A DNA stretch of 64,000 nucleotides from Flavihumibacter fluvii (lineage in GTDB: Bacteria; Bacteroidota; Bacteroidia; Chitinophagales; Chitinophagaceae), in the NCBI RefSeq assembly GCF_018595675.2, contig NZ_CP092333.1:3992001-4056000 (forward strand). The letters are read 5' to 3'. Of this stretch, positions 7,544-17,407 are shown piece after piece. The stretch's first letter is position 1. Every line of letters begins with the position of its first letter. The position numbers and the translations under genes are program-made. Below the pieces are notes generated by a model, which saw only the letters and a list, made by a program, of their open reading frames with translations, was not told the origin of the DNA and ran no database searches.

Positions 7544-9409
7544 ATGTGCGGAATTGCCGGTATCATATCTCCCCGCCAGCAGGCGGATCGTTCGGTCAGG
7601 GATCAGCGTGATATCCTTGCCATGACCGAACAGCTGGTGCATCGCGGTCCGGATGGTTCGGGCTTCTGGCACAATGATGCGTGTACGGTGCGCTTTGGCC
7701 ATCGCCGGCTGGCTGTTATTGATACCAGTCCAGCTGCGGCACAGCCCATGCATTATGCCCAACGGTTTACCATCGTATATAATGGCGAACTATATAATTA
7801 CCGGGAGCTTAAAAGCGAATTGCAAAGGCTGGGGCATCGTTTCCAAACCGAATCAGATACAGAAGTGATTTTGGCAGCATTTGCCCAATATAAGGAAGAA
7901 TGCCTGCAGCGCTTCGACGGTATGTTTGCCCTTGCCATCTGGGATGAGTTGGAGCAGCGCCTGTTTATGGCGCGGGACCGGTTTGGCGAAAAGCCATTTT
8001 TCTTTCATGAGGACGATAATGGCCGCTTCTTGTTTGCTTCAGAAATGAAGGCCTTATGGGCCCTGGGTGTCACCCGGCAGATGGACGCGAACCATAGCCT
8101 ATTGTTCCTGGCTACCGGCCAGACCGGTTTTCCACTGGCCCCGGAACGCACCTCCTACACAACTATTTTCCAGTTGCCAGCTGCCAGTTATATGTGGCTG
8201 AAACTTGAAAGAGACACCTATTCCCCGGGTAAAAATATTCGGTACTGGGATATCAATACCCGCCAGGAATATGCCGGAACAACCATGCAGGCAGCAGCCG
8301 AATTAAAAGAAAGGCTATTGCTGTCTGTACAGATGCGCTTAAGGTCTGATGTGCCTGTTGGAACGTCTTTAAGTGGTGGTATTGACAGCGGCACCATTGC
8401 TGCGCTGGTACACCAGCTAAAGGGCTTGAAATTCCAGGCCTTTTCAGCTGTTTTTCCAGGTTTTGAAAAAGATGAATCGGCCCTGATTCAAACATTATGT
8501 CAGCAATTTGCCCTGGAAAGCAGGCAAACCGTTCCTGGGGCCGGGGACTTGTTGGCAGATTTTGACCGGTTGCTCTGGCACCAGGAAGAACCGATTGGTT
8601 CAGCCAGTGTTCTGGTGCAGTATAAAGTGTTTGAACTGGCCAAAGCATTTGGGGTCACCGTGTTACTCGATGGACAGGGTGCAGATGAAATATTGGGGGG
8701 GTATACCCAGTATATCCCCTGGTTTTTACAGGAAAAATGGCGATCCGGCCAATGGAAGTCATACCGGAAAGAGTTGGAAATATTCAGGCGCCATGGCCAG
8801 CAGTTTAAATGGGGTCTCAAAAATTATGGTGCTGCATTGTTTCCGCATGCAGCCCAATCACAGCTCATCAGCCGGCAGGCAGGCAGCATCAGCCGTTTAC
8901 CCATGGTGAACCCCGAATTTGCGGCAGCTTTTGATGCCCGTGAATTGCTCTACAAACCCCTGGTAACAGATTTGAATGACCTCCTGTATTTCGATACCAC
9001 CATGGGTAAATTGCCGGAATTATTGCGTTACGCTGACCGCAACAGCATGGCACATGGCAGGGAGGTCCGTTTACCTTTCCTGCAACACAGCCTGGTACAA
9101 TGGCTGTTTTCATTGCCGGCAAACTATAAAATGAAAGACGGGTATACCAAATGGATCCTTCGTAAAAGCATGGAAAATATATTGCCTCAAACCATTTGCT
9201 GGCAAAGCAGGAAAATTGCATTTGAGCCGCCACAATACCAATGGATGCAGGAAGCGGCAGTCCGGGAAAGAATCAGGGCTTCCAGGGAAAAACTGGTGCA
9301 GCAGGGCATACTCCATAAAAAGATATTATCTACTGCAGTAAGCGCGGCACCGGCGCACGCCAAAGAAAATTATGACTGGCGATATTGGGTGCTTGCCAGC
9401 CTGCAGTGA
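7544..9409 (+). CDS. asnB: Asparagine synthase, glutamine-hydrolysing
   Basis: This 621-residue protein begins MCGIAGI, so Cys2 becomes the N-terminal nucleophile of the glutaminase domain (residues 1 to about 200, with HRGPDGSG and YNGELYNYREL). The synthetase domain follows, with the pyrophosphate loop SGGIDS at 277-282 and the DGQGADEILGGY segment. It converts aspartate, glutamine and ATP to asparagine in the cytoplasm. The length is typical of AsnB of the type often found in sugar or peptide clusters as well as in primary metabolism. The neighbours do not suggest a secondary-metabolite role. Confidence 0.93.
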   Translation: MCGIAGIISPRQQADRSVRDQRDILAMTEQLVHRGPDGSGFWHNDACTVRFGHRRLAVIDTSPAAAQPMHYAQRFTIVYNGELYNYRELKSELQRLGHRFQTESDTEVILAAFAQYKEECLQRFDGMFALAIWDELEQRLFMARDRFGEKPFFFHEDDNGRFLFASEMKALWALGVTRQMDANHSLLFLATGQTGFPLAPERTSYTTIFQLPAASYMWLKLERDTYSPGKNIRYWDINTRQEYAGTTMQAAAELKERLLLSVQMRLRSDVPVGTSLSGGIDSGTIAALVHQLKGLKFQAFSAVFPGFEKDESALIQTLCQQFALESRQTVPGAGDLLADFDRLLWHQEEPIGSASVLVQYKVFELAKAFGVTVLLDGQGADEILGGYTQYIPWFLQEKWRSGQWKSYRKELEIFRRHGQQFKWGLKNYGAALFPHAAQSQLISRQAGSISRLPMVNPEFAAAFDARELLYKPLVTDLNDLLYFDTTMGKLPELLRYADRNSMAHGREVRLPFLQHSLVQWLFSLPANYKMKDGYTKWILRKSMENILPQTICWQSRKIAFEPPQYQWMQEAAVRERIRASREKLVQQGILHKKILSTAVSAAPAHAKENYDWRYWVLASLQ

Positions 9410-9472
9410 TTCCGCAGGGTAGTAAAAATTACTGCACCTTTGTTACCTCAGCGTAAACTACTAATTAACCAT

Positions 9473-10612
9473 ATGAAACTTGCAACTAAAATCATACATG
9501 CCGGAATGGAACCAGATCCGTCCACAGGGGCTATCATGACGCCGATCTATCAAACTTCTACCTATGTGCAGGAAGCCCCGGGTGTAAACAAGGGATTTGA
9601 ATATGCGCGGTCACAAAATCCAACGCGGAAGGCGCTGGAAGAAGCTCTTGCCGCAATTGAAAATGGTAAACACGGGCTCGCATTCAGCAGTGGTGTTGCG
9701 GCAACGGATGCGGTGATTAAATTATTGCAACCTGGTGATGAAGTGATTGCAGCCAGTGATATGTATGGCGGTACGTATCGTCTCTTCACGAAGATTTTTG
9801 AAAAATTCGGTATTAAGTTTATTTACACAGACACTACAGATCCGGCGAATGTAGCCGCCGCCATCACACCGAAGACCAAATTGATCTGGCTGGAAACACC
9901 CACCAATCCTTTAATGAATATAACAGATATCACAGCTATTGCAGATATTTCAAAAAAGGCGGGGACATTGCTTTGTGTGGATAATACATTTGCTTCGCCA
10001 TACCTGCAAAACCCCCTTGACCTTGGTGCAGATATCGTCATGCATTCTTCAACAAAATACATTGGCGGGCATAGTGATATTATCCAGGGCGCATTGATAA
10101 TGAATGATGATGCGCTTCGCGAGCAGCTGTATTTTATCCAGAAAAGTTGTGGTGCGGTACCGGGTCCGATGGATTGCTTTTTAGCTTTACGCGGCATTAA
10201 AACCCTGCACCTGCGCATGCAAAGGCATTGTGAAAACGGGGTGGTGATAGCACATTGGTTGCGCAAGCATCCAAAAGTGTCCAGGGTTTACTGGTGTGGA
10301 TTTGAAGACCATCCCGGATATGCGGTGGCAAAAAAGCAAATGCGGGGATTTGGCGGTATGATGAGTTTCGAACTAAAGGATGACAGTACTGATACAACAA
10401 AGAAAGTATTGTCCGGCACACATCTTTTTTCACTTGCTGAAAGCCTGGGAGGTGTTGAATCATTAATTAACCACCCGGCCTCTATGACGCATGCTTCCAT
10501 CCCAAGGGAAGAGCGTATTAAAAATGGTTTATCAGATGCACTGATTCGGTTAAGCGTGGGCGTTGAAGATGCAGATGACCTTATTGAAGATTTGCAAAAA
10601 GCGATTGGCTGA
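9473..10612 (+). CDS. Cystathionine gamma-synthase / gamma-lyase family PLP enzyme
   Basis: The ATG at 9473 gives 379 residues starting MKLATKIIHAG, as usual for this family. Lys195 in SSTKYIGGHSD is the PLP-binding lysine, and YARSQNPTR near residue 43 and VDNTFASPYLQ near 165 are cofactor- and substrate-site motifs. Sequence alone does not separate MetB (O-acyl homoserine plus cysteine to cystathionine) from the reverse-direction gamma-lyase. Both belong to transsulfuration in the cytoplasm. The TGA stop overlaps the ATG of the next large gene (TGATG). Confidence 0.88.
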   Translation: MKLATKIIHAGMEPDPSTGAIMTPIYQTSTYVQEAPGVNKGFEYARSQNPTRKALEEALAAIENGKHGLAFSSGVAATDAVIKLLQPGDEVIAASDMYGGTYRLFTKIFEKFGIKFIYTDTTDPANVAAAITPKTKLIWLETPTNPLMNITDITAIADISKKAGTLLCVDNTFASPYLQNPLDLGADIVMHSSTKYIGGHSDIIQGALIMNDDALREQLYFIQKSCGAVPGPMDCFLALRGIKTLHLRMQRHCENGVVIAHWLRKHPKVSRVYWCGFEDHPGYAVAKKQMRGFGGMMSFELKDDSTDTTKKVLSGTHLFSLAESLGGVESLINHPASMTHASIPREERIKNGLSDALIRLSVGVEDADDLIEDLQKAIG

Positions 10613-13437
10613 TGGCAGCAGAGATGAAAGTATCCCAGGTAAGATTAGTAGTAAAAGGATTCGTTCTGGTTGCTTTGATGGCAGTCCCAATTCTTTTGCC
10701 GGCACAGGACAGTGCCAGGAAAGTTATTGTTGACCGGCAAATGATATTAAGTGGTATCCAGGTTGGTCCGCAGGTCAGCCAACTGGAAAAAGCAATACCC
10801 CTGTTTTCTTTTGAAGCCGATAACAAATACTATACCGCAGACAATCCCGGAGATAAAATCGAGTGCCAGCTGGCCTTTAAGGATACAGCTGCTGCTTTTA
10901 TAACCGGCCTCTTAACTTTCCGGAATATATCGCCTGATACTGTAGTGTTGCGCAATATCATGCCCCTGGTAAAAGAGCGCGCTGAAGTCTGTATCACCGG
11001 ATGGGGAACCCATGAACTTTCCAGGACCCATTTGTTTTTACCAGGAAAAGTGCCGGTGAATGTTATTGTACCGGATAATGCCTGGGACCTTGGATACAGC
11101 AGTATCGCCTATGCGAATAATAATAAAATCGCATTACTCACACGGCGCGACAGAAGTTCTATTGTGAAAGGCCAGCGGACGAGGTTTGAGACCATTCTTT
11201 ATCCCGGTGGAACTGTCCGGTACAAACTATATATAGAACATTTCAGTGGCGATTGGCAAAATGGACTGGTTAAGATTTTCCAGCAACGGATGTTATATGA
11301 CCTTCCTGGTTTTGACAGCAGCCTTTACCAGCGTAAAGATTTGCAATGGATCAGGCATGCTTACGTACAGCACCTGATGTATGCCTGGGATAAATTTTAT
11401 TTTGATGCGGAAGATGGCAAATACCATCTCCGGGAATTTCTTGAACGTGGAAAGAAACTGTATGGCGGTGATGATATTGTAAGTATCTGGCCCACATGGC
11501 CAACCCTTGGCCTTGACCAGCGAAACCAGTTTGACCTGTTCCGGGATCTGCCCGGCGGAACAACGGCAATGCGGAAGCAGGCCGATATCAGCCGTAAGCT
11601 TGGTGCCCGTTTTTTTATTTGTTACAACCCCTGGGATGGCAGTACCAGGGCCGAGGATCATTATGCCGGACTAACTGATTTAATCCGGAGCACATCTGCA
11701 GATGGAGTTGTGCTGGATACCAAAGGGGAATCGAGCCGTGAACTGCAGCAGGCCGCCGATATTGTACGGCCTGGAGTGGTGATGTATAGCGAAGGCATGG
11801 CTGTTCCGCGTGATATGCCGGGCATCGTTTCCGGCCGGGTACATAACGCCCTTTATTACCCACCCATGTTAAACCTGAACAAGCTTATCAAACCCTCTTT
11901 TGCCATTTTCCGCGTTGCTGAATTGTACAAAGAAAAAATCAGGCGGGAATTCGCAACCTCCTTTTTCAATGGCTATGGTACTGAGATGAATATTATGGCA
12001 CCCGGACAACCAGACTGGGCCGATGAGCAATATCGCTACCTGGGCCGCACTTCGCGTATTTTGCGGGAGAACGCTGATAATTTTACAGCGAATGGATTGA
12101 AACCGCTGGTCCCGGTTACAGCAGATAGCATCTGGGTAAATGAATGGATTACGGCTACCAAAACAGTATACACAATTTACAGTGTGCAGCCAGCAGGATA
12201 CAAGGGGGAACTATTTGAAGTGACCCCGGCTGGAAATACCCATTTTGTGGACCTTTGGCACCATCGTTTACTCACGCCAAAACAGGTTGGTGGAAAATGG
12301 TTGATCGAGGCGCAGACAGATGCATTTAATGCCAGCGACCTGGGTACCAATAATGAAGGCGAAGTTGATTGCATTGCCCGCTTGCCCAATTTGATTCGGG
12401 CGGAATTAAATGGGAATGACCTGAATATTGTTACAAACGGAGATGCCACCGAACTGCGGGTTTGGGCAGGCAAACCAACCTATGAAAAGCAGCCGGTTTT
12501 GCTGAAGCCCGGACTACAAAAACTGCGGGTTGACCAACATTTCGGACGATTCGAAGGAGACCTTGTGATTCAATTGGTGAAAGAAGGTATTCTACTTGAT
12601 GAACAAATTGTACAGATAATTCCAGGTTCTGCACGCAGGATTTCGGTTGTGCTGCCCACCGAAAAGACAACTCTGGCCCCAAAAGGAATGGTGCATATAC
12701 CCGCCGGCAAATTCACTTTTAAAGTGGCCAATGGAGATGAATTCATCGGGTATCCGAAACAGGATGTGGACAGTACATTCAATATGCCTTCCTGCTTCAT
12801 GGATCGTTTCCCGGTCACCAACCGGCAATACCGGCAATTTTTACAAGCGACGCATTACAGGCCTGCCGACACGGCCAATTTCTTAAAACACTGGAAAGGG
12901 CAACGGATTCCTGCCGGTGAAGAAGACTTTCCCGTAGTGTATATCAGTTATGAGGACGCTAAAGCCTATGCCACATGGGCCAAAAAAAGGTTACCCACAG
13001 AAATAGAATGGCAGTATGCCGCACAAACAGCATCTCTTCGGGAATGGCCGTGGGACCAGAAGAATCCGGTGGTGCGCAGGGATGAAGTTGTCAATGCCAC
13101 TTTAACAGTTACAAAACTGGAAGGCATTGATACCGGGGTTTGTAACCTGGGCAATGGCCGCAATTATAAAGTAGGCTCATATCCTAAAGGCGCCAATCCA
13201 TTTGGTCTGCAGGATCTTGTGGGCTGTGTCTGGCAATTGACGAACGACCAGTATATGTCCGGCAGCCATCGGTATATCATCATGAAAGGCGGTTCCTTTT
13301 TTAAACCATCCTCCAGCTGGTGGTATGTTCAGGGGGGGCCAAAGGAATTATATTACAGGCAGTACCTGCTTCGGGTGAGCCAGGGATTTGAACGGAATGC
13401 TACGGTTGGCTTTCGTTGCTTAAAGGATTCGGAATAA
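10612..13437 (+). CDS. Exported glycosidase-like barrel fused to a SUMF1/FGE-type domain
   Basis: This 941-residue protein has an N-terminal hydrophobic signal (residues about 13-30, ending near PAQ). Residues about 35-240 look like a beta-sandwich. About 250-520 look like a glycosidase-type barrel, with the strands FFICYNPWD, DGVVLDTKGESS and VMYSEGMA placing an Asp and a Glu as acid candidates. From about 690 to the end runs a complete formylglycine-generating-enzyme/SUMF1-type domain: MVHIPAGKF, FPVTNRQYRQF, RLPTEIEWQYAA, GSYPKGANPFGLQDLVG, then VGFRC. That module occurs in true sulfatase-maturing enzymes and in many non-catalytic binding proteins. I do not know a characterised protein of this architecture. 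It is followed after 15 bases by a GH127 arabinofuranosidase, which favours a role on plant or algal polysaccharide. Met5 (10624) is an alternative start. Confidence 0.7.
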   Translation: MAAEMKVSQVRLVVKGFVLVALMAVPILLPAQDSARKVIVDRQMILSGIQVGPQVSQLEKAIPLFSFEADNKYYTADNPGDKIECQLAFKDTAAAFITGLLTFRNISPDTVVLRNIMPLVKERAEVCITGWGTHELSRTHLFLPGKVPVNVIVPDNAWDLGYSSIAYANNNKIALLTRRDRSSIVKGQRTRFETILYPGGTVRYKLYIEHFSGDWQNGLVKIFQQRMLYDLPGFDSSLYQRKDLQWIRHAYVQHLMYAWDKFYFDAEDGKYHLREFLERGKKLYGGDDIVSIWPTWPTLGLDQRNQFDLFRDLPGGTTAMRKQADISRKLGARFFICYNPWDGSTRAEDHYAGLTDLIRSTSADGVVLDTKGESSRELQQAADIVRPGVVMYSEGMAVPRDMPGIVSGRVHNALYYPPMLNLNKLIKPSFAIFRVAELYKEKIRREFATSFFNGYGTEMNIMAPGQPDWADEQYRYLGRTSRILRENADNFTANGLKPLVPVTADSIWVNEWITATKTVYTIYSVQPAGYKGELFEVTPAGNTHFVDLWHHRLLTPKQVGGKWLIEAQTDAFNASDLGTNNEGEVDCIARLPNLIRAELNGNDLNIVTNGDATELRVWAGKPTYEKQPVLLKPGLQKLRVDQHFGRFEGDLVIQLVKEGILLDEQIVQIIPGSARRISVVLPTEKTTLAPKGMVHIPAGKFTFKVANGDEFIGYPKQDVDSTFNMPSCFMDRFPVTNRQYRQFLQATHYRPADTANFLKHWKGQRIPAGEEDFPVVYISYEDAKAYATWAKKRLPTEIEWQYAAQTASLREWPWDQKNPVVRRDEVVNATLTVTKLEGIDTGVCNLGNGRNYKVGSYPKGANPFGLQDLVGCVWQLTNDQYMSGSHRYIIMKGGSFFKPSSSWWYVQGGPKELYYRQYLLRVSQGFERNATVGFRCLKDSE

Positions 13438-13452
13438 ATTAATTGATGCGAT

Positions 13453-15414
13453 ATGCGTAGTCTCACAACTTTTGCTTTCCTGCTAGGGGCCATCCCGGCC
13501 AGCCTGATGGCGCAGGAATCCCAACAGAAATTGTACCCGGTAAATTTCTCACAGGTTAATATTACCGACGGTTTTTGGCTGGGAAGAATGCGTACAGTAG
13601 CCACCAGTACCATTGATGCTTGTATCCTGTATACAGAAACAAAAACAGGCAGGATCAGGAATTTTGAGAAAGCAGCTGCGCATAGCGGAAAACATGAAGG
13701 CGTTTATTATGATGATTCTGATGTGTATAAGGCCCTGGAGGCAATGGCCTATTCCTTAAAGAATAATCCAAATCCGGTGATTGAAAAGAAAGCTGATGAA
13801 TGGATCAGCAAAATCGCAGCAGCGCAATTACCCGACGGATACCTGAATACTTATTATGAATTAACAGATATCAATAAGCGCTGGACAGATATGGAGAAGC
13901 ACGAAGATTATTGTGCGGGCCACTTAATTGAAGCAGCGATTGCTTACCATAATACAACCGGTAAAAGGCAGTTGCTGAATGTGGCGATCCGTTTTGCCAA
14001 CCATATTGATTCCATCTTTCGTAAAAGCAACCGGCATTGGGTGAGTGGCCACCAGGAAATAGAGTTGGCCCTCATGCGTTTGTACCACCATACCGGGGAC
14101 CGGAAGTATCTTGAACTGGCACAATGGTTCCTGGAAGAAAGAGGCAAAGGCTATGGAAAAGGGGTGATCTGGGATGACTGGAAAGATCCTTTTTATTGCC
14201 AGGATGGTGTTCCGGTAAAAGAGCAGAAGGAAATAACCGGGCATGCTGTCCGGGCCATGTATATGTACACCGGAGCGGCTGATGTTGCCGCTGTAACCAA
14301 TGATGCGGGGTATATCAAGGCCATGAAAACGATCTGGGAAGATGTTGTTTACAGGAATATGTACATCACCGGCGGGATTGGTGCAGAAGGGAAAAATGAA
14401 GGTTTTGGTGCAGACTATGATTTGCCAAACGAGACGGCATATTGTGAAACCTGTGCTTCAGTAGGCATGGTTTTCTGGAACCAGCGGATGAATATGCTGA
14501 CCGGTGAATCAAAGTATATTGATGTGCTGGAGCGCAGTTTATATAATGCCGCATTGGATGGCCTGTCACTTAGTGGCGACCGGTTTTTTTACGGTAATCC
14601 ACTGGCATCTACCGGTAATGACCAGCGCCGGGAATGGTTTGGAACAGCTTGTTGCCCGTCTAATATTGCCAGGCTGGTGGCATCGTTGGGAAATTATATT
14701 TATAGCCAGTCCGACAGGGCGGCCTGGGTAAACCTTTATATCGGGAGTACAGTCAGGTTACCCATGCACAAAGAATTCCTGGGACTATCCATGCAAACGG
14801 GGTATCCATGGAAGGGGAATACGACCATTGCCATAACTGAAGCGCCGAAGAAACCTGTTCAATTGCGGTTGCGTGAACCGGGATGGCTGAAAGAACCGGC
14901 ACCCGGCGCACTCTATTATTATACTGATGTACCAAATAATGCTGTCCTTCAAATTACAGTAAACGGGAAGGCAATTGCTTTCCGGGAGGAGGCGGGATAT
15001 GCCGTGATTGATCGCCAATGGAAAAAAGGAGACCTGGTTGAAATAATTGCGCCGATGGAAGTCCGCCGTATCAGCAGCCGCGCAGAACTCACTCAGAATG
15101 CAGACCGGACTGCCCTGCAATACGGGCCCATGGTGTATTGTGTGGAAAGCGCGGATAACAACCAGCAAGCCTGGAATTTTATTTTGCCGGCTGATGCAAC
15201 ATTTTCAGTACAGCATGAAGCTGGTTTATTGGGTGGTGTGAATACCATTACTATGACGGCGAAAATTGCCGCTGCAAGTGCCGATGGCCAGGGCATTAGT
15301 ATTTTGACAAAGCCGGTCAAGGCAATTCCCTATTTTGCCTGGAACAACCGGGGCGCAGGTGAAATGCAGGTTTGGTTACCCACTGCATTTCGCGCTATTA
15401 AGGTAAATCAATAG
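13453..15414 (+). CDS. GH127 beta-L-arabinofuranosidase, exported
   Basis: This 653-residue protein has a signal peptide ending in LMAQ. The rest matches GH127: WLGRMRTV near the start, the CAGHLIEAAIAYH helix, an ETC motif (Glu332, Cys334) and CCPSNIAR (Cys400 and Cys401). In the GH127 enzyme HypBA1 a Glu and three Cys in these motifs bind zinc, and one Cys of the CC pair is the nucleophile. All four are present here. The enzyme would release beta-linked L-arabinofuranose, as found on hydroxyproline-rich glycoproteins and some pectins. It fits with the arabinose catabolic operon 40 kb downstream and with the glycosidase-like fusion gene immediately before it. Confidence 0.92.
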   Translation: MRSLTTFAFLLGAIPASLMAQESQQKLYPVNFSQVNITDGFWLGRMRTVATSTIDACILYTETKTGRIRNFEKAAAHSGKHEGVYYDDSDVYKALEAMAYSLKNNPNPVIEKKADEWISKIAAAQLPDGYLNTYYELTDINKRWTDMEKHEDYCAGHLIEAAIAYHNTTGKRQLLNVAIRFANHIDSIFRKSNRHWVSGHQEIELALMRLYHHTGDRKYLELAQWFLEERGKGYGKGVIWDDWKDPFYCQDGVPVKEQKEITGHAVRAMYMYTGAADVAAVTNDAGYIKAMKTIWEDVVYRNMYITGGIGAEGKNEGFGADYDLPNETAYCETCASVGMVFWNQRMNMLTGESKYIDVLERSLYNAALDGLSLSGDRFFYGNPLASTGNDQRREWFGTACCPSNIARLVASLGNYIYSQSDRAAWVNLYIGSTVRLPMHKEFLGLSMQTGYPWKGNTTIAITEAPKKPVQLRLREPGWLKEPAPGALYYYTDVPNNAVLQITVNGKAIAFREEAGYAVIDRQWKKGDLVEIIAPMEVRRISSRAELTQNADRTALQYGPMVYCVESADNNQQAWNFILPADATFSVQHEAGLLGGVNTITMTAKIAAASADGQGISILTKPVKAIPYFAWNNRGAGEMQVWLPTAFRAIKVNQ

Positions 15415-15415
15415 T

Positions 15416-16195
15416 ATGCAGGTATCGAGGCAAAACATCATCGATTTTTTAAACCGGAAAGTGTTGGAATATGACCAGCCCCGGTTTATACCGGATGATC
15501 CTGTTTGCATCCCACACCAGTTTAGCCAGCCTGCAGATATTGAGATTGCAGGCTTATTTGCTGCAATCTTTGCATGGGGCAACCGTACGACCATCATCAA
15601 TAAAAGCCGGGAACTGATGGCACTGATGGGAAATAGTCCACATGCTTTTGTACTGCACCACAGTCCAGCTGATTTAAAGCGGCTGGTATCATTTAAACAC
15701 AGGACTTTTACCGCCACCGACCTGCTTTATTTCATTGATTTTTTACAGAGGCATTACCAGCAATACCCTTCGTTGGAATCCGCTTTTCTAAAGGGCCTTC
15801 AGCCAGGTGACCAGGACACTACAGGTGTGCTGAATGGATTCCACCATTATTTTTTTTCGGGCGAAGATGTTCCACCAAGGACCCGGAAACATATTGCGGC
15901 ACCCTTTAAGAATTCCACCTGCAAACGGTTAAGCATGTATCTCCGCTGGATGGTCAGACAGGATCCACATGGTGTTGATTTTGGTTTATGGCGGGGGATT
16001 AGTCCTTCCCAATTGGTTTGCCCCATTGATGTTCATGTTGCGCGGGTGGCCCGCCGCTTTAACCTTTTGCAGCGCGAAGCCATCGACTGGAAGGCAGCCC
16101 TTGAGTTGACCAGCTGGCTGCGCAAACTTGACCCAATTGATCCGGTCAAATATGACTTTGCCCTCTTCGCCCTGGGTATAGTTGAAAAATACTGA
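15416..16195 (+). CDS. TIGR02757 family protein
   Basis: This 259-residue protein starts two bases after the GH127 stop. It matches the TIGR02757 (DUF2400) family in length and in the conserved segments FAWGNRTTIINKS, FKHRTFTATDLLYFIDFL, KRLSMYLRWMVRQD and CPIDVHVARVARRF. The last segments resemble the helix-hairpin-helix region of base-excision glycosylases, but no catalytic Lys/Asp pair is clear to me. No signal peptide, so probably cytoplasmic. The function of the family is unknown. Its tight spacing to the glycosidase is most likely just operon packing. Confidence 0.88.
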   Translation: MQVSRQNIIDFLNRKVLEYDQPRFIPDDPVCIPHQFSQPADIEIAGLFAAIFAWGNRTTIINKSRELMALMGNSPHAFVLHHSPADLKRLVSFKHRTFTATDLLYFIDFLQRHYQQYPSLESAFLKGLQPGDQDTTGVLNGFHHYFFSGEDVPPRTRKHIAAPFKNSTCKRLSMYLRWMVRQDPHGVDFGLWRGISPSQLVCPIDVHVARVARRFNLLQREAIDWKAALELTSWLRKLDPIDPVKYDFALFALGIVEKY

Positions 16196-16244
16196 TGTAC
16201 CTTTCACCTGCCGGTGATAATATAGCAGGTGGAAAAAAGCAACT

Positions 16245-16562
16245 ATGGACCAGGAACTAATTGTTGGATTAGAGCAGCAGCTGGGCATCAGCCTGGTTAC
16301 CGAAACTTCTTTTGAAGCTTTGCGGAAGCGGCTTGCCGGAAAAGTAACTGAACTGATCAACCACGATTTCCCGGAACTGGTGCGCATACTATACCGGGTG
16401 GATGTGAATGAGAATAAGCTGAAATTTTTATTGAAGGAAAAAGTTGGTGAGGATGCTGCATACATCATTGCCGACCTGCTGATAGAACGCCAACTGCAAA
16501 AGGTGGCTACCAGGAAGCAATTTCAGCAACCCCCGCCGGAAAACGAAGCAGATAAGTGGTGA
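16245..16562 (+). CDS. Small conserved-looking hypothetical protein
   Basis: This 105-residue protein is predicted mostly helical and has no signal peptide or membrane segment. It contains LIVGLEQQLGISLVTETSFE and an acidic/basic helix ending in LLIERQLQKV, followed by a Pro- and Gln-rich tail. I do not recognise a family. It follows the TIGR02757 gene by 49 bases and ends four bases before the convergent enoyl-CoA hydratase gene, so it is probably the last gene of the forward unit that starts near asnB. Confidence 0.6.
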   Translation: MDQELIVGLEQQLGISLVTETSFEALRKRLAGKVTELINHDFPELVRILYRVDVNENKLKFLLKEKVGEDAAYIIADLLIERQLQKVATRKQFQQPPPENEADKW

Positions 16563-16566
16563 TAGG

Positions 16567-17346
16567 TCAGGCTTTTACCTTGCTGGTGAATTTGGCAATT
16601 GCTTCCCTGGCAAATGAACCCAGGATCAGCCGGCCACTGATGGCAGCCCTTTCAGCCAGAAGCTGGTCCCAGTTTTCAGTACCCTTCCAAAAAATTTTTT
16701 TCATTTCCAGCATCGCGTCGGGCGAAGAAAGTGCGAGGGTGCCTGCCAGTCTGTTGATCGATTCATCCATGCCTTCTGCTGAAGGATGCAACTCTGCAAA
16801 TAAACCCTTCCGCCTTGCCCAATCTCCATTGCGCCACATAGAAGCATCAATGGCCAGTTGTGTAAATGCAGAGGTTCCTATTTTTCGTTCAACTGCAGGT
16901 CCAACCACAAATGGCCCGATTCCAACTGCCAGTTCACTTAGTTTTATTTCAGCACTTTCCACAGCAATGGCATAATCTGCGGCAGCCGCCAGGCCTACGC
17001 CGCCACCCACACATTTACCCTGGATCCTGGCGATGATCAGTTTTGGTGCTTTTCGCATGGCATTTATGACCAATGAAAAGCCATTAAAAAATGCCAGTCC
17101 CTGCTCGGCTGTTTTTATAGAACGCAACTCATCAAAAGATGCACCGGAACAAAAAACGCCATCTCCACCGGAACGAAGCAGGATTACTTTTACCCCGGGC
17201 TCATTTCCATTGGTTTCAATTTCATGGGCTAATTCATGCAAAAGCTTACCCGGCAATGAATTACTTTGCGGATGCCCGAATTCGATGGTTGCGATTCCCT
17301 TATGGAGTTCAGATTTTACATAGCCTCCTGATGTTTCCTGCAACAT
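16567..17346 (-). CDS. Enoyl-CoA hydratase/isomerase family protein
   Basis: This 259-residue protein has the crotonase fold: FCSGASFDEL and GKCVGGGVGLAAAADYAIA give the two peptide NH groups of the oxyanion hole, followed by a SELAVGIGPFVVGPAVE segment. It lies directly downstream of PaaZ with a gap of 61 bases on the same strand, so the likely substrate is an intermediate of CoA-linked aromatic or branched-chain breakdown. A PaaF/PaaG-like role is possible but not shown. No export signal. Confidence 0.87.
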   Translation of the reverse strand: MLQETSGGYVKSELHKGIATIEFGHPQSNSLPGKLLHELAHEIETNGNEPGVKVILLRSGGDGVFCSGASFDELRSIKTAEQGLAFFNGFSLVINAMRKAPKLIIARIQGKCVGGGVGLAAAADYAIAVESAEIKLSELAVGIGPFVVGPAVERKIGTSAFTQLAIDASMWRNGDWARRKGLFAELHPSAEGMDESINRLAGTLALSSPDAMLEMKKIFWKGTENWDQLLAERAAISGRLILGSFAREAIAKFTSKVKA

Positions 17347-17407
17347 AATGGTGAGTATTAGTGAATGAATTAGTTAACCAATTTCCGGCAGTAATAGTTC
17401 TTTCTGG

